A stretch of 64,000 nucleotides of DNA from an uncultured Draconibacterium sp. GTDB lineage: Bacteria > Bacteroidota > Bacteroidia > Bacteroidales > Prolixibacteraceae. Location: the NCBI RefSeq assembly GCF_963677565.1, contig NZ_OY781981.1, positions 372,001 to 436,000 of the forward strand, in the 5' to 3' direction. Both the position numbers and the translations under genes were made by a program. Shown here piece after piece: positions 1-9,700 of this stretch. Under the pieces are notes generated by a model. The model did not search any database. It was not told the origin of the DNA and saw only the letters and a program-made list of their open reading frames with translations. Each line of letters starts with the position of its first letter. The stretch's first letter is position 1.

Positions 1-85
1 TAACTTTTGTGGGTTTCACACAGCGAAAAACGAAATTTAAAATTCTGCTAAACCTCCGATGATAGCAGAACATGAATTAACCAAC

Positions 86-1720
86 TTATTTTAATTCTAA
101 AAGATACATAATCCGAAATCTTGCCGCTCGTGTTTTCGGATTCAAAAAATTAGGAGATTGACTGGTGAGCTGTTTATGTTCGGAGTATCTTTTCACCATG
201 CGCATATCCACTCCCATTTCAACCAAATCGGCGTATCCTTCGTCTGTAGTATAAATCCACGCACCACTTTGCGGAAGAAATTCTTCCAAATCCTTTTTTT
301 CCGGAAGATATGTCCCCGGAGATTTTGAATAAAACAACAAGTTCCAAAGCCGTGCCTTTTCCTGATACATATTTAAAGTAACTCCCTCAGGGGCTTCCTC
401 ATTAAAAATCCTTGCGGCATCTATCGAGGTATGATACTTCAACATATTTGGCAGCATGTTTACATTTACAATAAACAGCATAACAGTAATAGTAAATGTT
501 AACATTACGATCTGTTTTGGCAATTCGGACTTTTTAAATACCAGAAAAATTATGCCAGCATAAAGAAGACCATATACGCCCCAAAACCACCATCGTGTTT
601 CGGGAAATACAACAATAGGCAAAACCAAAAGCATTAAACCAGCAATAACAGCAATTACTTTATTTATAATAGCAATTACATTGCGTGTTTTTAATTTATC
701 TTCAGACGTAAACAAACGTACGGTCCACTTTGCAGTTATTATATATATAAAAGGAACAGCGGAAAGCATGTAGTGCGGATTTTGCTGTTTGGCTATCGAT
801 AAAATACCCAAATAAACCACAACAGCCAGAATATTTACTACCTCAAAGTCTTTGGTGCCGTTTTTTCGTAAACCAATTAAACTTCTAACTTCCTGAATAA
901 ATCCATATACCATAAATATGGTCCAGGGTAATAATACATACAACGATGTGTGCAGGTAAAACGAATAATCAGTGCTACTGCCATGGTACGAACCGGTAAC
1001 CCGCCCCACATTATTGGTCCAGAAATAAAACTTAACGCCCTCCAAACCAAACTGGTTAATCAACCCGGCCATTGCAGGTAAAATCATCACACCCACAATT
1101 ACAAGCGCAACAAGCCAACGATAGTTAAATAGCTGTTTCCACTGCCGGTGAATGAGCATACTACCGCCAATAGCCGCAGCAGGAATAACAACTCCTACGG
1201 GACCTTTTGACAACATCGACAAACCAACGCCAACTGCACCAAGCAAAAAGTTTTGCCATTTATGGTTTTTCAAGTAAGCAGAAAACTGCCACACTGAGAA
1301 TACTACAAAGTTGGCAAGCAAAGTATCGGTATGTATATCGTTGTTAAAATGTTGAAATCCTAAAGAGGACACCCAAAAAAACGCCGCCAGCACACCGGTT
1401 TCTTTTCCGTAAAACAGTTTACCCAAACAATACGTTGAATAAATTCCAATAGACGAAACCAAAAGAACCGCCAGTTTATAGGCTGGAATCGACAATCCAA
1501 ACAACTTAAATGTTAGGGCTGCAATCCAAAATAACATTGGAGGTTTCTGATCGTAGGCTTCGCCTCCAATAGTTAGATTTATCCAGTCGTGGTTTATCAG
1601 CATCTCGCGACCAACTTCAGCATATTTGGCTGCATTTACAACCAACGGAACCGGTAAAGCCGAGATGATAATTAATAGAATGGGAATAATAATCGCAAAG
1701 TACAAGCGCCGATCATTCAT
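86..1720 (-). CDS. ArnT-like GT-C glycosyltransferase, multi-pass membrane protein
   Basis: A 544-residue polytopic membrane protein of the ArnT/PMT family. These enzymes move a sugar from a polyprenyl-phosphate donor onto lipid A, glycans or proteins on the periplasmic face. The N-terminal helix is followed by the family block YAEVGREML...DW and then DQKPPMLFW, the counterpart of ArnT's EKPPLLYW loop; about ten further hydrophobic segments follow. The open frame extends upstream to 1879, but that extension would run into the divergent gene at 1793, so the ATG at 1720 (MNDRRLYF) is preferred. The acidic residue normally just before the YAE block is Asn29 here (NAAKYAE against the usual D-x-x-x-YA). 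The family call is firm; donor and acceptor are unknown. Confidence 0.8.
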   Translation of the reverse strand: MNDRRLYFAIIIPILLIIISALPVPLVVNAAKYAEVGREMLINHDWINLTIGGEAYDQKPPMLFWIAALTFKLFGLSIPAYKLAVLLVSSIGIYSTYCLGKLFYGKETGVLAAFFWVSSLGFQHFNNDIHTDTLLANFVVFSVWQFSAYLKNHKWQNFLLGAVGVGLSMLSKGPVGVVIPAAAIGGSMLIHRQWKQLFNYRWLVALVIVGVMILPAMAGLINQFGLEGVKFYFWTNNVGRVTGSYHGSSTDYSFYLHTSLYVLLPWTIFMVYGFIQEVRSLIGLRKNGTKDFEVVNILAVVVYLGILSIAKQQNPHYMLSAVPFIYIITAKWTVRLFTSEDKLKTRNVIAIINKVIAVIAGLMLLVLPIVVFPETRWWFWGVYGLLYAGIIFLVFKKSELPKQIVMLTFTITVMLFIVNVNMLPNMLKYHTSIDAARIFNEEAPEGVTLNMYQEKARLWNLLFYSKSPGTYLPEKKDLEEFLPQSGAWIYTTDEGYADLVEMGVDMRMVKRYSEHKQLTSQSPNFLNPKTRAARFRIMYLLELK

Positions 1721-1792
1721 TAATAATATATTTAAACAAATGAGAAGGTAAAAAATATTAATTTTACGCCCGCATTTATAATTTGTGTACAA

Positions 1793-2482
1793 ATGAAGAA
1801 AAATATTTCGTGGATTACAATTATCGACCTTGCAGTTTATGCCCTGATCATTGCTTTTGTGGCGTATGGTAAACAACAAAGCAACTTTGGACAGGAAGCA
1901 TTTAACAAAGTAATTCGTGAAGATGGCTGGGTAGAGTACCTCACTGCACTGTTTTTACTTTTAGGCTCTGTACTTTTTGCCATTAAAGCTGTAAAAGCAG
2001 GAAAAGAGAAAAATCGAAAACGTGTAATCTTTAATACTGTAGCTGCCGTTGTTTTCTTTTTTGGACTTGGAGAAGAAATTTCGTGGGGACAACGCATATT
2101 CTCTATACAATCAGGAGAATATTTTATGGAAAATAACTACCAGGGCGAAACCAACCTGCATAATCTTGAAATCGGGGGAGTCGATCTTAACATCCTTATC
2201 TTCTCACAACTGATGTTTATTGTATTAATCAGCTACTTTATTATTCTTCCGATATTAACCTGGAAAATAAAATTCATTCGCAAACTGGTAATTGATTTTG
2301 GTGTTCCTATTCCCCGCCTGCATCATATAATAATCTTATTTGCCGTTAACACTTTTATACCACTGGCAATAAACCTGGTAAAAGAAAGCGAACTACACGA
2401 ACTCGCTTTAACAGGAATCATGTTTCTGATACTTATAAATCCGGCAAAAAAGATTAGAGAAATTAGCTTGTCACACTATTGA
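1793..2482 (+). CDS. Unrecognised polytopic membrane protein, GEEISWGQR family (copy 1)
   Basis: 229 residues with about six hydrophobic segments. I do not recognise the family. The most distinctive block, around residues 95-135, reads GLGEEISWGQRIFSIQ and then GETNLHNLE, and it is almost identical in the protein at 4239-4895. Two adjacent glutamates followed by a Trp-Gly-Gln-Arg within or beside a membrane helix could form a polar or catalytic site, but this is inference. The gene is divergent from the ArnT-like gene, with about 70 bp between the starts. It overlaps the stop of the convergent kinase-like gene by 7 bp. Confidence 0.75.
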   Translation: MKKNISWITIIDLAVYALIIAFVAYGKQQSNFGQEAFNKVIREDGWVEYLTALFLLLGSVLFAIKAVKAGKEKNRKRVIFNTVAAVVFFFGLGEEISWGQRIFSIQSGEYFMENNYQGETNLHNLEIGGVDLNILIFSQLMFIVLISYFIILPILTWKIKFIRKLVIDFGVPIPRLHHIIILFAVNTFIPLAINLVKESELHELALTGIMFLILINPAKKIREISLSHY

Positions 2483-4119
2483 TAAGCACCGCTTCTTCCC
2501 TGTTTTTTTCGCATACGACTAATCTTCCGAAGCTTTAATGCTTTCCGGTTGCGTATAATAATATCGGGCATGTGATTAAAGAAATGCTCGGTTCGGGTAT
2601 CTTTTCCTCCCCAAACAGGAATTTTTGCGCCAATTCGTGCTGCAATATCGTACATTAAAAACTCACCCAGCTCCAACGATTTTGTACTTGCAGTATAAAC
2701 CATTTGTGTTGGATAGGCCAGGTTCCCAAACGTGGGAATCATTCCAACAAACAAAGCAATCCAGCGCGGATAACGATGTTCGCGCGGCAAAGCAAACTGC
2801 TCGTATATCATGCGACCCAGCGTATAAATAGTACGGTAAATAATTCCACCGAAAGCAACTCCGGCCAGCAAAACCGATTCACTAATTAATCCTGCCGCAA
2901 ACAAAGCCGGCAAAACAAACAACTCCACCACATTCATTAACGGTTTTAACCCGATCAGAATTATAAAGTCGGCCAAATACGGACTGGTCAATTCTTCATC
3001 GGCCTGTTTTCGCAGGTAGTCTGCACTTACCTTTCTAAGCTGTCCCCGTTTTTCCCAATCAGAAATTCGTTGTTTCAACAAATCATCAACACTTTTCTTT
3101 CGGTACTCAGCATTAAAAAGAAAACAAAACGAATTGCGCAGAATCTCGCGGTATTTTACATTTATTATAAACCGGATTAATTTTGCCGGAAGTTTATAAA
3201 ATACTTTTATCAAACCACGTTTTATAAACCTCAACAATTCTTTTGCAACCCATTCAAACTGGTGTTGTAGATAATAATCAGCTTTTTCCTGGCTAATCAG
3301 GCCTTTCTTAAGTTGGTAATAAATGCTTTTTTTAACACGACTCAGCGATTTCCATTCTTTCTGATGCCAGCGAAGTTTTTCAATTTGCCCAAGTAAAATT
3401 ACATATTGCTCTTTTCCCAAAACATCTTCAAGTGCGGTCCTTTCTGTTGCCACATAATTCTTGAGTTTTCCAATATCAACATCATCAAACAAAGGGCGCC
3501 GGTACTTCGCCGATTTTAGCAAATAATACCCAAGCAGTGAAAATGGATTTAAAGGAAAAAGGGCCGGAACTCCCGATTCAGCATCGATCCAAACCCAGGT
3601 ATTATTTTCATCGAGCAGAAAATTATTTAGTGCTATCGGATTTCCTTTACCGGCTTGCCATACCAGTCCCTCAAAACCCGACTCATTTAACTTTTTCTGG
3701 AGGGGTTTCATAACCATACGTGTAAGATCTTTCAACTCCCAGTCGGTTTTTGCCGAAAAGGGCTGATGCAATTTTACCGGTCTTCCTGAAATAAATTCGG
3801 TTTGTAATTCGTAGGCATTTTTACTCTCATTCCATCCTGTTCCGTACGATTGTGCAATTTTCACTTTCGAACCAAACCAATACAAAAGAAGTGAAGCCAA
3901 AATTTCGCGACGGTAATGCGCGCTTTTTACGGCATTATTGTTCCACCCGTATGAATTAGGAGCTCCTGTAAAAAGATAATTTACAGTGTCAGTCAAGTCG
4001 TCGGCACCGGAAAAAACTTTAACCGCCAGTTGCCTGCCATCGACAAACTCCCGAAAAACCTCCCCCGAACGGCCTTGCCCGATTTTATCTATCCTTATAT
4101 CTTTTAATTTAGCCACCAT
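2476..4119 (-). CDS. Kinase-fold-like protein with C-terminal membrane segments
   Basis: 547 residues. The N-terminal part resembles a protein/lipopolysaccharide-kinase fold: a glycine-rich loop GQGRSGEVF (13-21), AVKVF with Lys34, a helix with Glu72, a catalytic-loop-like GNPIALNNFLL (159-169) and a metal-loop-like WIDAESG (Asp179). The catalytic-loop aspartate appears replaced (Asn160), so it may be a pseudokinase or an atypical kinase. Residues 240-380 are basic and helical. Residues 385-450 contain hydrophobic stretches, suggesting membrane association. It lies between two paralogous membrane genes. A WaaP-like sugar kinase role is possible but unproven. A CAAAATTA at 4140-4147, the reverse complement of TAnnTTTG, may be its -7 box. 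Confidence 0.7.
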   Translation of the reverse strand: MVAKLKDIRIDKIGQGRSGEVFREFVDGRQLAVKVFSGADDLTDTVNYLFTGAPNSYGWNNNAVKSAHYRREILASLLLYWFGSKVKIAQSYGTGWNESKNAYELQTEFISGRPVKLHQPFSAKTDWELKDLTRMVMKPLQKKLNESGFEGLVWQAGKGNPIALNNFLLDENNTWVWIDAESGVPALFPLNPFSLLGYYLLKSAKYRRPLFDDVDIGKLKNYVATERTALEDVLGKEQYVILLGQIEKLRWHQKEWKSLSRVKKSIYYQLKKGLISQEKADYYLQHQFEWVAKELLRFIKRGLIKVFYKLPAKLIRFIINVKYREILRNSFCFLFNAEYRKKSVDDLLKQRISDWEKRGQLRKVSADYLRKQADEELTSPYLADFIILIGLKPLMNVVELFVLPALFAAGLISESVLLAGVAFGGIIYRTIYTLGRMIYEQFALPREHRYPRWIALFVGMIPTFGNLAYPTQMVYTASTKSLELGEFLMYDIAARIGAKIPVWGGKDTRTEHFFNHMPDIIIRNRKALKLRKISRMRKKQGRSGAYQ

Positions 4120-4238
4120 TTGTAAGCTACACTAAAGTACAAAATTATATACAACAGTTGTACAAAATAATCGCCACCTGCCAACAACGTTCCTGGCAAA
4201 ACAGACTTACAAACTATAAGTAATGAAATACAATTCTT

Positions 4239-4895
4239 TTAAGCGAGAACCTTCTCTTTTGAATTGTACGGGTCGAGAAATACCAATAGTAACACAGATA
4301 CAAAAATGGCTTCCCATAACTCCCAAATCCGACGTTCAGGAATGAGCAACACAATGCCCGTACATAATAATATAACAATTGAATACCTGATTTTAGGAAC
4401 CGGAATTCCCCATAAATCAATCAGCCGTGTTAAGAACGGCCACTTTTTATAAAGCAGCAAAGTTAGAACAAAATAGGTTCCGAAAACGACTACCAGACCT
4501 GTTGAAAAGATAAGTTTATTCAGGTTTACGCCACCCACCTCAAGGTTATGCAAGTTAGTCTCGCCTTGAAAATTATGCTGCGAAAAGAACTCCCCGGTTT
4601 GTATCGAGAATATACGTTGCCCCCACGAGATCTCCTCACCAAAACCAAAAAAGGTACCTACAATAATTATTACACTAAGCGCCACCCAGTATTTGTTACG
4701 CGATTTGTATTGCTTTACCAACCGAATGGCAAACAAGACCGAAATCAATAACAACACCAAAGCTGTAAGATTTTCCAACGGACCGTCTTCGGCAACCATC
4801 GTGTGGCAAAAATCATAATTAAAATAGAAACTTGCTGCAGAATATAACGATGCAGCAATAATTACATAGGCTATAATTGATAATACTTTCTTCAT
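4239..4895 (-). CDS. Unrecognised polytopic membrane protein, GEEISWGQR family (copy 2)
   Basis: 218 residues, paralogue of the protein at 1793-2482. Both carry GEEISWGQRIFSIQ, a GETNLHNLE block, then a GIPVPK/GVPIPR loop and a final hydrophobic helix ending in a short charged tail. About six membrane segments are visible. Function is unrecognised. It is transcribed in the same direction as the kinase-like gene downstream, with about 120 bp between. The two copies on either side of the kinase-like gene suggest a local duplication or a functional trio. Confidence 0.75.
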   Translation of the reverse strand: MKKVLSIIAYVIIAASLYSAASFYFNYDFCHTMVAEDGPLENLTALVLLLISVLFAIRLVKQYKSRNKYWVALSVIIIVGTFFGFGEEISWGQRIFSIQTGEFFSQHNFQGETNLHNLEVGGVNLNKLIFSTGLVVVFGTYFVLTLLLYKKWPFLTRLIDLWGIPVPKIRYSIVILLCTGIVLLIPERRIWELWEAIFVSVLLLVFLDPYNSKEKVLA

Positions 4896-5201
4896 TGTTT
4901 AAAATTTCAGGAATATCCCTAAAAACCGAGCTGTCGGAGAAATAAATAACAACGTGCAAATCTAATAATATTCGCTAAGAAATTAGCAATTCCAATTAGG
5001 CGCATTTCGTTATTAACAAAGTATAACAATTGATTGCCCTTCTTTACTGATGTTATTATTATGGCTTCACCTAACAATTTCAAACATGCTTTTCATTTGA
5101 AATTTTATCTTTGCAGTGAATAATTTTAATTGAGACACTGAGGCTGCAATGTGGAAATTCCACTTCTGTCTTCCGCCTCCCGTCTTCCAACTATCATTGA
5201 C
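4896..5201. other. Divergent intergenic region upstream of argH
   Basis: 305 bp between the minus-strand membrane gene and argH. It is AT-rich with no convincing ORF. A TATCTTTG at 5106-5113 matches the Bacteroidota -7 element TAnnTTTG in the argH direction, but no well-spaced TTG -33 element is present. Confidence 0.35.
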
Positions 5202-6533
5202 ATGAAACTCTGGGATAAAGGTACACCTGTTAATAAAGCAATTGAAGAATTTACCGTGGGCAAAGACCGCGAGCTTGATCTGTTTTTGGCAACTCACGAC
5301 ATTTTGGGTTCGATGGCGCACGTCACCATGCTCGAATCGGTTGGACTAATTGAGAAAGATGAACTTCCAACACTTTTGGCCGAATTAAAAAACCTTTATG
5401 CTGTTGCCGAAAATGGCGATTTCACTATTGACGAAGGTGTAGAAGATGTACACTCCCAGGTTGAATTTTTGTTGACAGAGAAACTTGGCGACCTCGGGAA
5501 AAAAATTCACAGCGGACGTTCGCGCAATGACCAGGTTTTACTCGACCTAAAACTATTTACCCGCGACGCCATTAAAGAAATTGCAGAAACAACTTCCAGT
5601 CTCATCGATATTTTACTCAAACGCGCCGAAGAAACGAAAGATATTTTAATGCCGGGCTACACCCACCTGCAGGTTGCAATGCCTTCGTCGTTCGGATTGT
5701 GGTTTAGTGCATATGCCGAAAGCCTGTCTGATGATTTGGAGTTGCTTTTATCGGCTTTCAACATTACCAACCAGAATCCACTTGGATCGGCAGCCGGCTA
5801 TGGTTCTTCCTTCCCGCTAAACCGTCAAATGACGACGGATCTGCTGGGCTTTAATAACATGAACTACAACGTTGTTTATGCCCAAATGGGACGAGGAAAA
5901 GTTGAAAAGATTGTTTCGTTTGCAATTGCAAATATTGCAGGAACACTTTCTAAACTGGCCTACGATGTTTGTTTGTTCATGAGCCAGAATTTCAATTTTG
6001 TAAGCCTTCCCACTGAGTTTACAACAGGCTCGAGCATAATGCCGCACAAAAAGAATCCCGATGTTTTTGAGCTTACCCGCGCGCGCTGTAATAAATTACA
6101 AGGTGTTCCTTCGCAAATTGGGATGATTATAAACAACTTACCCAGCGGTTATTTTCGCGACCTTCAGATGGTGAAAGAAATTTTTCTTCCATCGTTTAAA
6201 GAAATGAACGACTGTCTGAACATTGTTAGTTTAGCCATTGATAAAATGTCGGTAAACACCGAAATATTAAACGACGACAAATACAACTATCTTTTCAGCG
6301 TTGAAGAGGTAAACAAACTCGTATTGCAGGGAATCCCTTTCAGAGAGGCATACAAACAGGTTGGAGCCCAGATAGAAAATGGAAACTTTGCACCTGAAAA
6401 ATCCGTAAAACATAGCCACGAAGGGAGTATCGGAAATTTATGTTTGGACAGTATTTCAAATAAAAAAGAAGAGATCATTAAAAGGTTTCTATTTAACAAA
6501 ATAGAAGAGGCAAGAAAAGACTTGCTTAAATAG
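5202..6533 (+). CDS. argH: Argininosuccinate lyase
   Basis: Cleaves argininosuccinate to arginine and fumarate, the last step of arginine synthesis. It belongs to the fumarase/aspartase superfamily and acts as a cytosolic homotetramer. The 443-residue product carries HSGRSRNDQV, the family signature GSSIMPHKKNPD from residue 276 (the flexible loop with the catalytic serine), and the conserved TxLQxAMP region. The frame is open upstream to 5151, but the homologous start is MKLWDKG at 5202. No strong Shine-Dalgarno is present, which is normal for this phylum. No other arg genes are adjacent. Confidence 0.95.
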   Translation: MKLWDKGTPVNKAIEEFTVGKDRELDLFLATHDILGSMAHVTMLESVGLIEKDELPTLLAELKNLYAVAENGDFTIDEGVEDVHSQVEFLLTEKLGDLGKKIHSGRSRNDQVLLDLKLFTRDAIKEIAETTSSLIDILLKRAEETKDILMPGYTHLQVAMPSSFGLWFSAYAESLSDDLELLLSAFNITNQNPLGSAAGYGSSFPLNRQMTTDLLGFNNMNYNVVYAQMGRGKVEKIVSFAIANIAGTLSKLAYDVCLFMSQNFNFVSLPTEFTTGSSIMPHKKNPDVFELTRARCNKLQGVPSQIGMIINNLPSGYFRDLQMVKEIFLPSFKEMNDCLNIVSLAIDKMSVNTEILNDDKYNYLFSVEEVNKLVLQGIPFREAYKQVGAQIENGNFAPEKSVKHSHEGSIGNLCLDSISNKKEEIIKRFLFNKIEEARKDLLK

Positions 6534-6660
6534 GACTTCAAGCCACTGAAAATGTGACAAATGTCACTATTTTGGAAAACACATAGAAAGTCTTTTAATT
6601 TTTTATGATTTTTCTCAAGGTTAATTGTATGTTATTAAACACAATTTACACCATTTAAGA

Positions 6661-6691
6661 TTGCGAATACACACCTCTTTGTTTATTTTTG
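6661..6691 (+). promoter_or_regulatory. Candidate promoter of gltBD
   Basis: TTG at 6661-6663, a 20-bp spacer and TATTTTTG at 6684-6691 match the Bacteroidota primary-sigma consensus (TTG ... TAnnTTTG). The predicted leader to the gltB ATG is about 100 nt. The match is by eye only. Confidence 0.45.
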
Positions 6692-6799
6692 ATTTCACTT
6701 CGTAAGTAAAAACGGGAATTTCACTTACAGTTTTGCAGTAATTCGGTATTGACAGCGCCAATTGCTGCGCTAGTGCGAATTTTAAAGAGAAAGGAAATA

Positions 6800-9700
6800 A
6801 TGATGCAGACAAAAGAACCTGTAGCAAAGGGATTGTACCGCCCCGAATTTGAACATGGGAGTTGTGGTATCGGGTTTGTAGCAAACCTAAAGGGCAGAAA
6901 GAAACACAGCGTGATTTCTGATGCCTTATCGATGCTGGCTCGCATGGAACATCGCGGAGGTACAGGGTTTGATATTAAGAGTGGTGATGGTGCAGGAATA
7001 TTACTACAAATTCCACACGAACTTTTCATGGAAGAATGTCCGAAACAGGACATTAAATTACCTCAGTTTGGAGAGTATGGCGTTGCCATGATTTTCTTCC
7101 CAAAAGAGGACAGAAAGCGTTCAGAGTGTAAAGATATTATTGGTAGAAACCTGAAGAAATTTGGTCTACCCTATTTAGGCTATCGTAAAGTACCGGTAGA
7201 CAATTCGGATCTTGGCCGCGATTCTTTAGCATCAGAACCATATGTACAACAATTGTTTATTGGAAAACCTGATGGTATGTCGGGTGAAGAGTTTGAACGT
7301 AAACTTTTCGTTTTCAGAAAATACACTGAAAAACTGGCACGCGAGTCGGTTGCCGGATTGGGTTATAATGGCATGAACATTATTTCATGCTCGTACAAAA
7401 CCATAATTTATAAAGGTCAACTTACAACAGAACAGGTTTCGTTATATTTCAAAGATCTTACCAATCCTTTAGCAGTAAGTGCATTATCACTTGTTCACTC
7501 GCGTTTTTCTACCAACACTTTCCCATCGTGGAAATTATCACAACCTTTCCGGTACATTGCGCACAACGGCGAAATCAACACCAATAAAGGGAACATCAAC
7601 TGGATGCGTGCCCGCGAAGTACTTCTTGAGTGCTCGGCATTTACACAGGAAGAGCTTGAAATGATCTTCCCAATCTGTGACATCAGGGATTCCGACAGTG
7701 CCAACCTCGATATGGCCATCGAAATGCTGGTATTAAGCGGAAGATCGTTACCACATGTAATGATGATGCTTATTCCTGAAGCATGGCAAAATAATCCTGA
7801 CATGGATCCGAAGAAAAAAGAGTTCTACGAATTCTATTCGGCCATGATGGAGCCTTGGGATGGCCCGGCATCGGTATGTTTTACTGATGGTGTTCTTGTT
7901 GGTGCAACACTCGACCGAAATGGTCTGCGCCCATCGCGTTATTGCCTTACTGACGATGATACCTTGATAATGGCATCAGAAACCGGTGCTATTGACGTAC
8001 CGCACGAAAAGGTTAAAATTCGTGGTCGTCTGCAACCTGGAAAAATGTTTGTTGCCGATTTGGAACAAGGCCGTATTATTTCTGACGAAGAAGTTAAAGC
8101 AGATATTTGCTCAAGCCAACCTTATGGCGATTGGGTAAAAAACAATATGACTTACCTGGATGAACTTCCGTTTATTCCGGATCTTGAATTGAAAGAGCCG
8201 GATAAGAAAACGCTGTTTAAGAGACAAAAAGCGTTCGGATTCACACACGAAGATATTGAGGTAATTCTGAAACCTATGGCGAAAAATGGTGGCGAAGCGC
8301 TTGGCTCAATGGGAGCTGACAATCCGCTGGCCGTTCTTTCCGACCGCCCGGTGCATTTGGCCCATTACTTTAAGCAGTTATTTGCACAGGTAACCAATCC
8401 ACCGATCGACCCGATCAGGGAACGCATTGTAATGGACCTGAGAACTTATGTGGGTGGTTTTAAAAATATTCTTACAGAATCGGCTGAGCATTGCCGACGC
8501 ATTGCCATTCACCAGCCTGTTTTAACCAACGAACAGTTGATTAAACTGGCCTACGTAGATCACACGCATTTCCAAACCAAAAAAATCAGTATTGTTTTCC
8601 ATGCCGACGAAAAAGAAGGTACGCTGGAAACCAAACTGGAACGTTTGTGTCAATACGTTGAAGATGCCATTGATGAAGCATATTCAATCATCTTATTGTC
8701 CGACTTTGCAATTAGTACCGACCACGCACCAATTCCATCGCTACTGGCAGCATCAGCTGTTCACCATCACCTCATCCGTGTTGGGAAACGTGGTAAAGCA
8801 GATATTATCATGGAAGCAGGTGACGTACGCGAAGTACATCATTTTGCAACCTTGTTGGGTTACGGTGTTTCTGCTGTAAATCCTTACATGGCTATTGATA
8901 CGATTAAGAACCTGGTAGAAGAAGGTGCACTTGGAGATACTTCGAAAGAAGATGCAATCAAAAACTATGTAAAAGCTATTGGTGGCGGTCTGTTGAAAGT
9001 ATTCTCTAAAATGGGTATTTCAACCTTAGCTTCGTACCAGGGAGCACAGATTTTTGAAGCAGTTGGTTTGAAGCAAGAAGTGGTTGACAAATACTTTACC
9101 GGTACCATCAGCCGCGTTGAAGGCTTAAGTCTTGATGACATTGCTAAAGAAGCGATGATGCGTCACCGTAAAGGATTCCCAACCCGCCAGGGTGGAGCCA
9201 AAGTACTGGAGCCGGGTGGTGAATATCACTGGCGTAAAGACGGCGAACGTCACTTATTGAGTCCTGAAGCAATTCAACTGATTCAGGAAGCCACAAGAAA
9301 AAATGATTACGACAAATACAAAAAATATTGTACTGTAGTTGACGATCAGGCGACAGCCGCATTCACGTTACGTGGATTGATGGACTTCACTTCAGATCGT
9401 AAACCAATTCCTCTCGAAGAAGTAGAATCAGCAGAAAGTATTTTAACCCGTTTTGCTACGGGAGCAATGTCTTTCGGATCTATCTCGTGGGAAGCACACA
9501 CTACACTTGCCATAGCCATGAACCGCATTGGTTCTAAATCAAACTCAGGCGAAGGTGGTGAAGATCCTGTTCGCTACAGCAAATTACCTAATGGCGACGA
9601 CATGTGTTCTGCCACCAAACAGATTGCATCCGGACGTTTTGGTGTGAACAGCTACTACCTGAGCATGGCCAAAGAGCTACAGATTAAAATGGCGCAGGGT

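Noticed and set aside
1721..1879. N-terminal extension of the ArnT-like protein
   Set aside because: It would overlap the divergent gene at 1793 and has no membrane-protein or homologous character.
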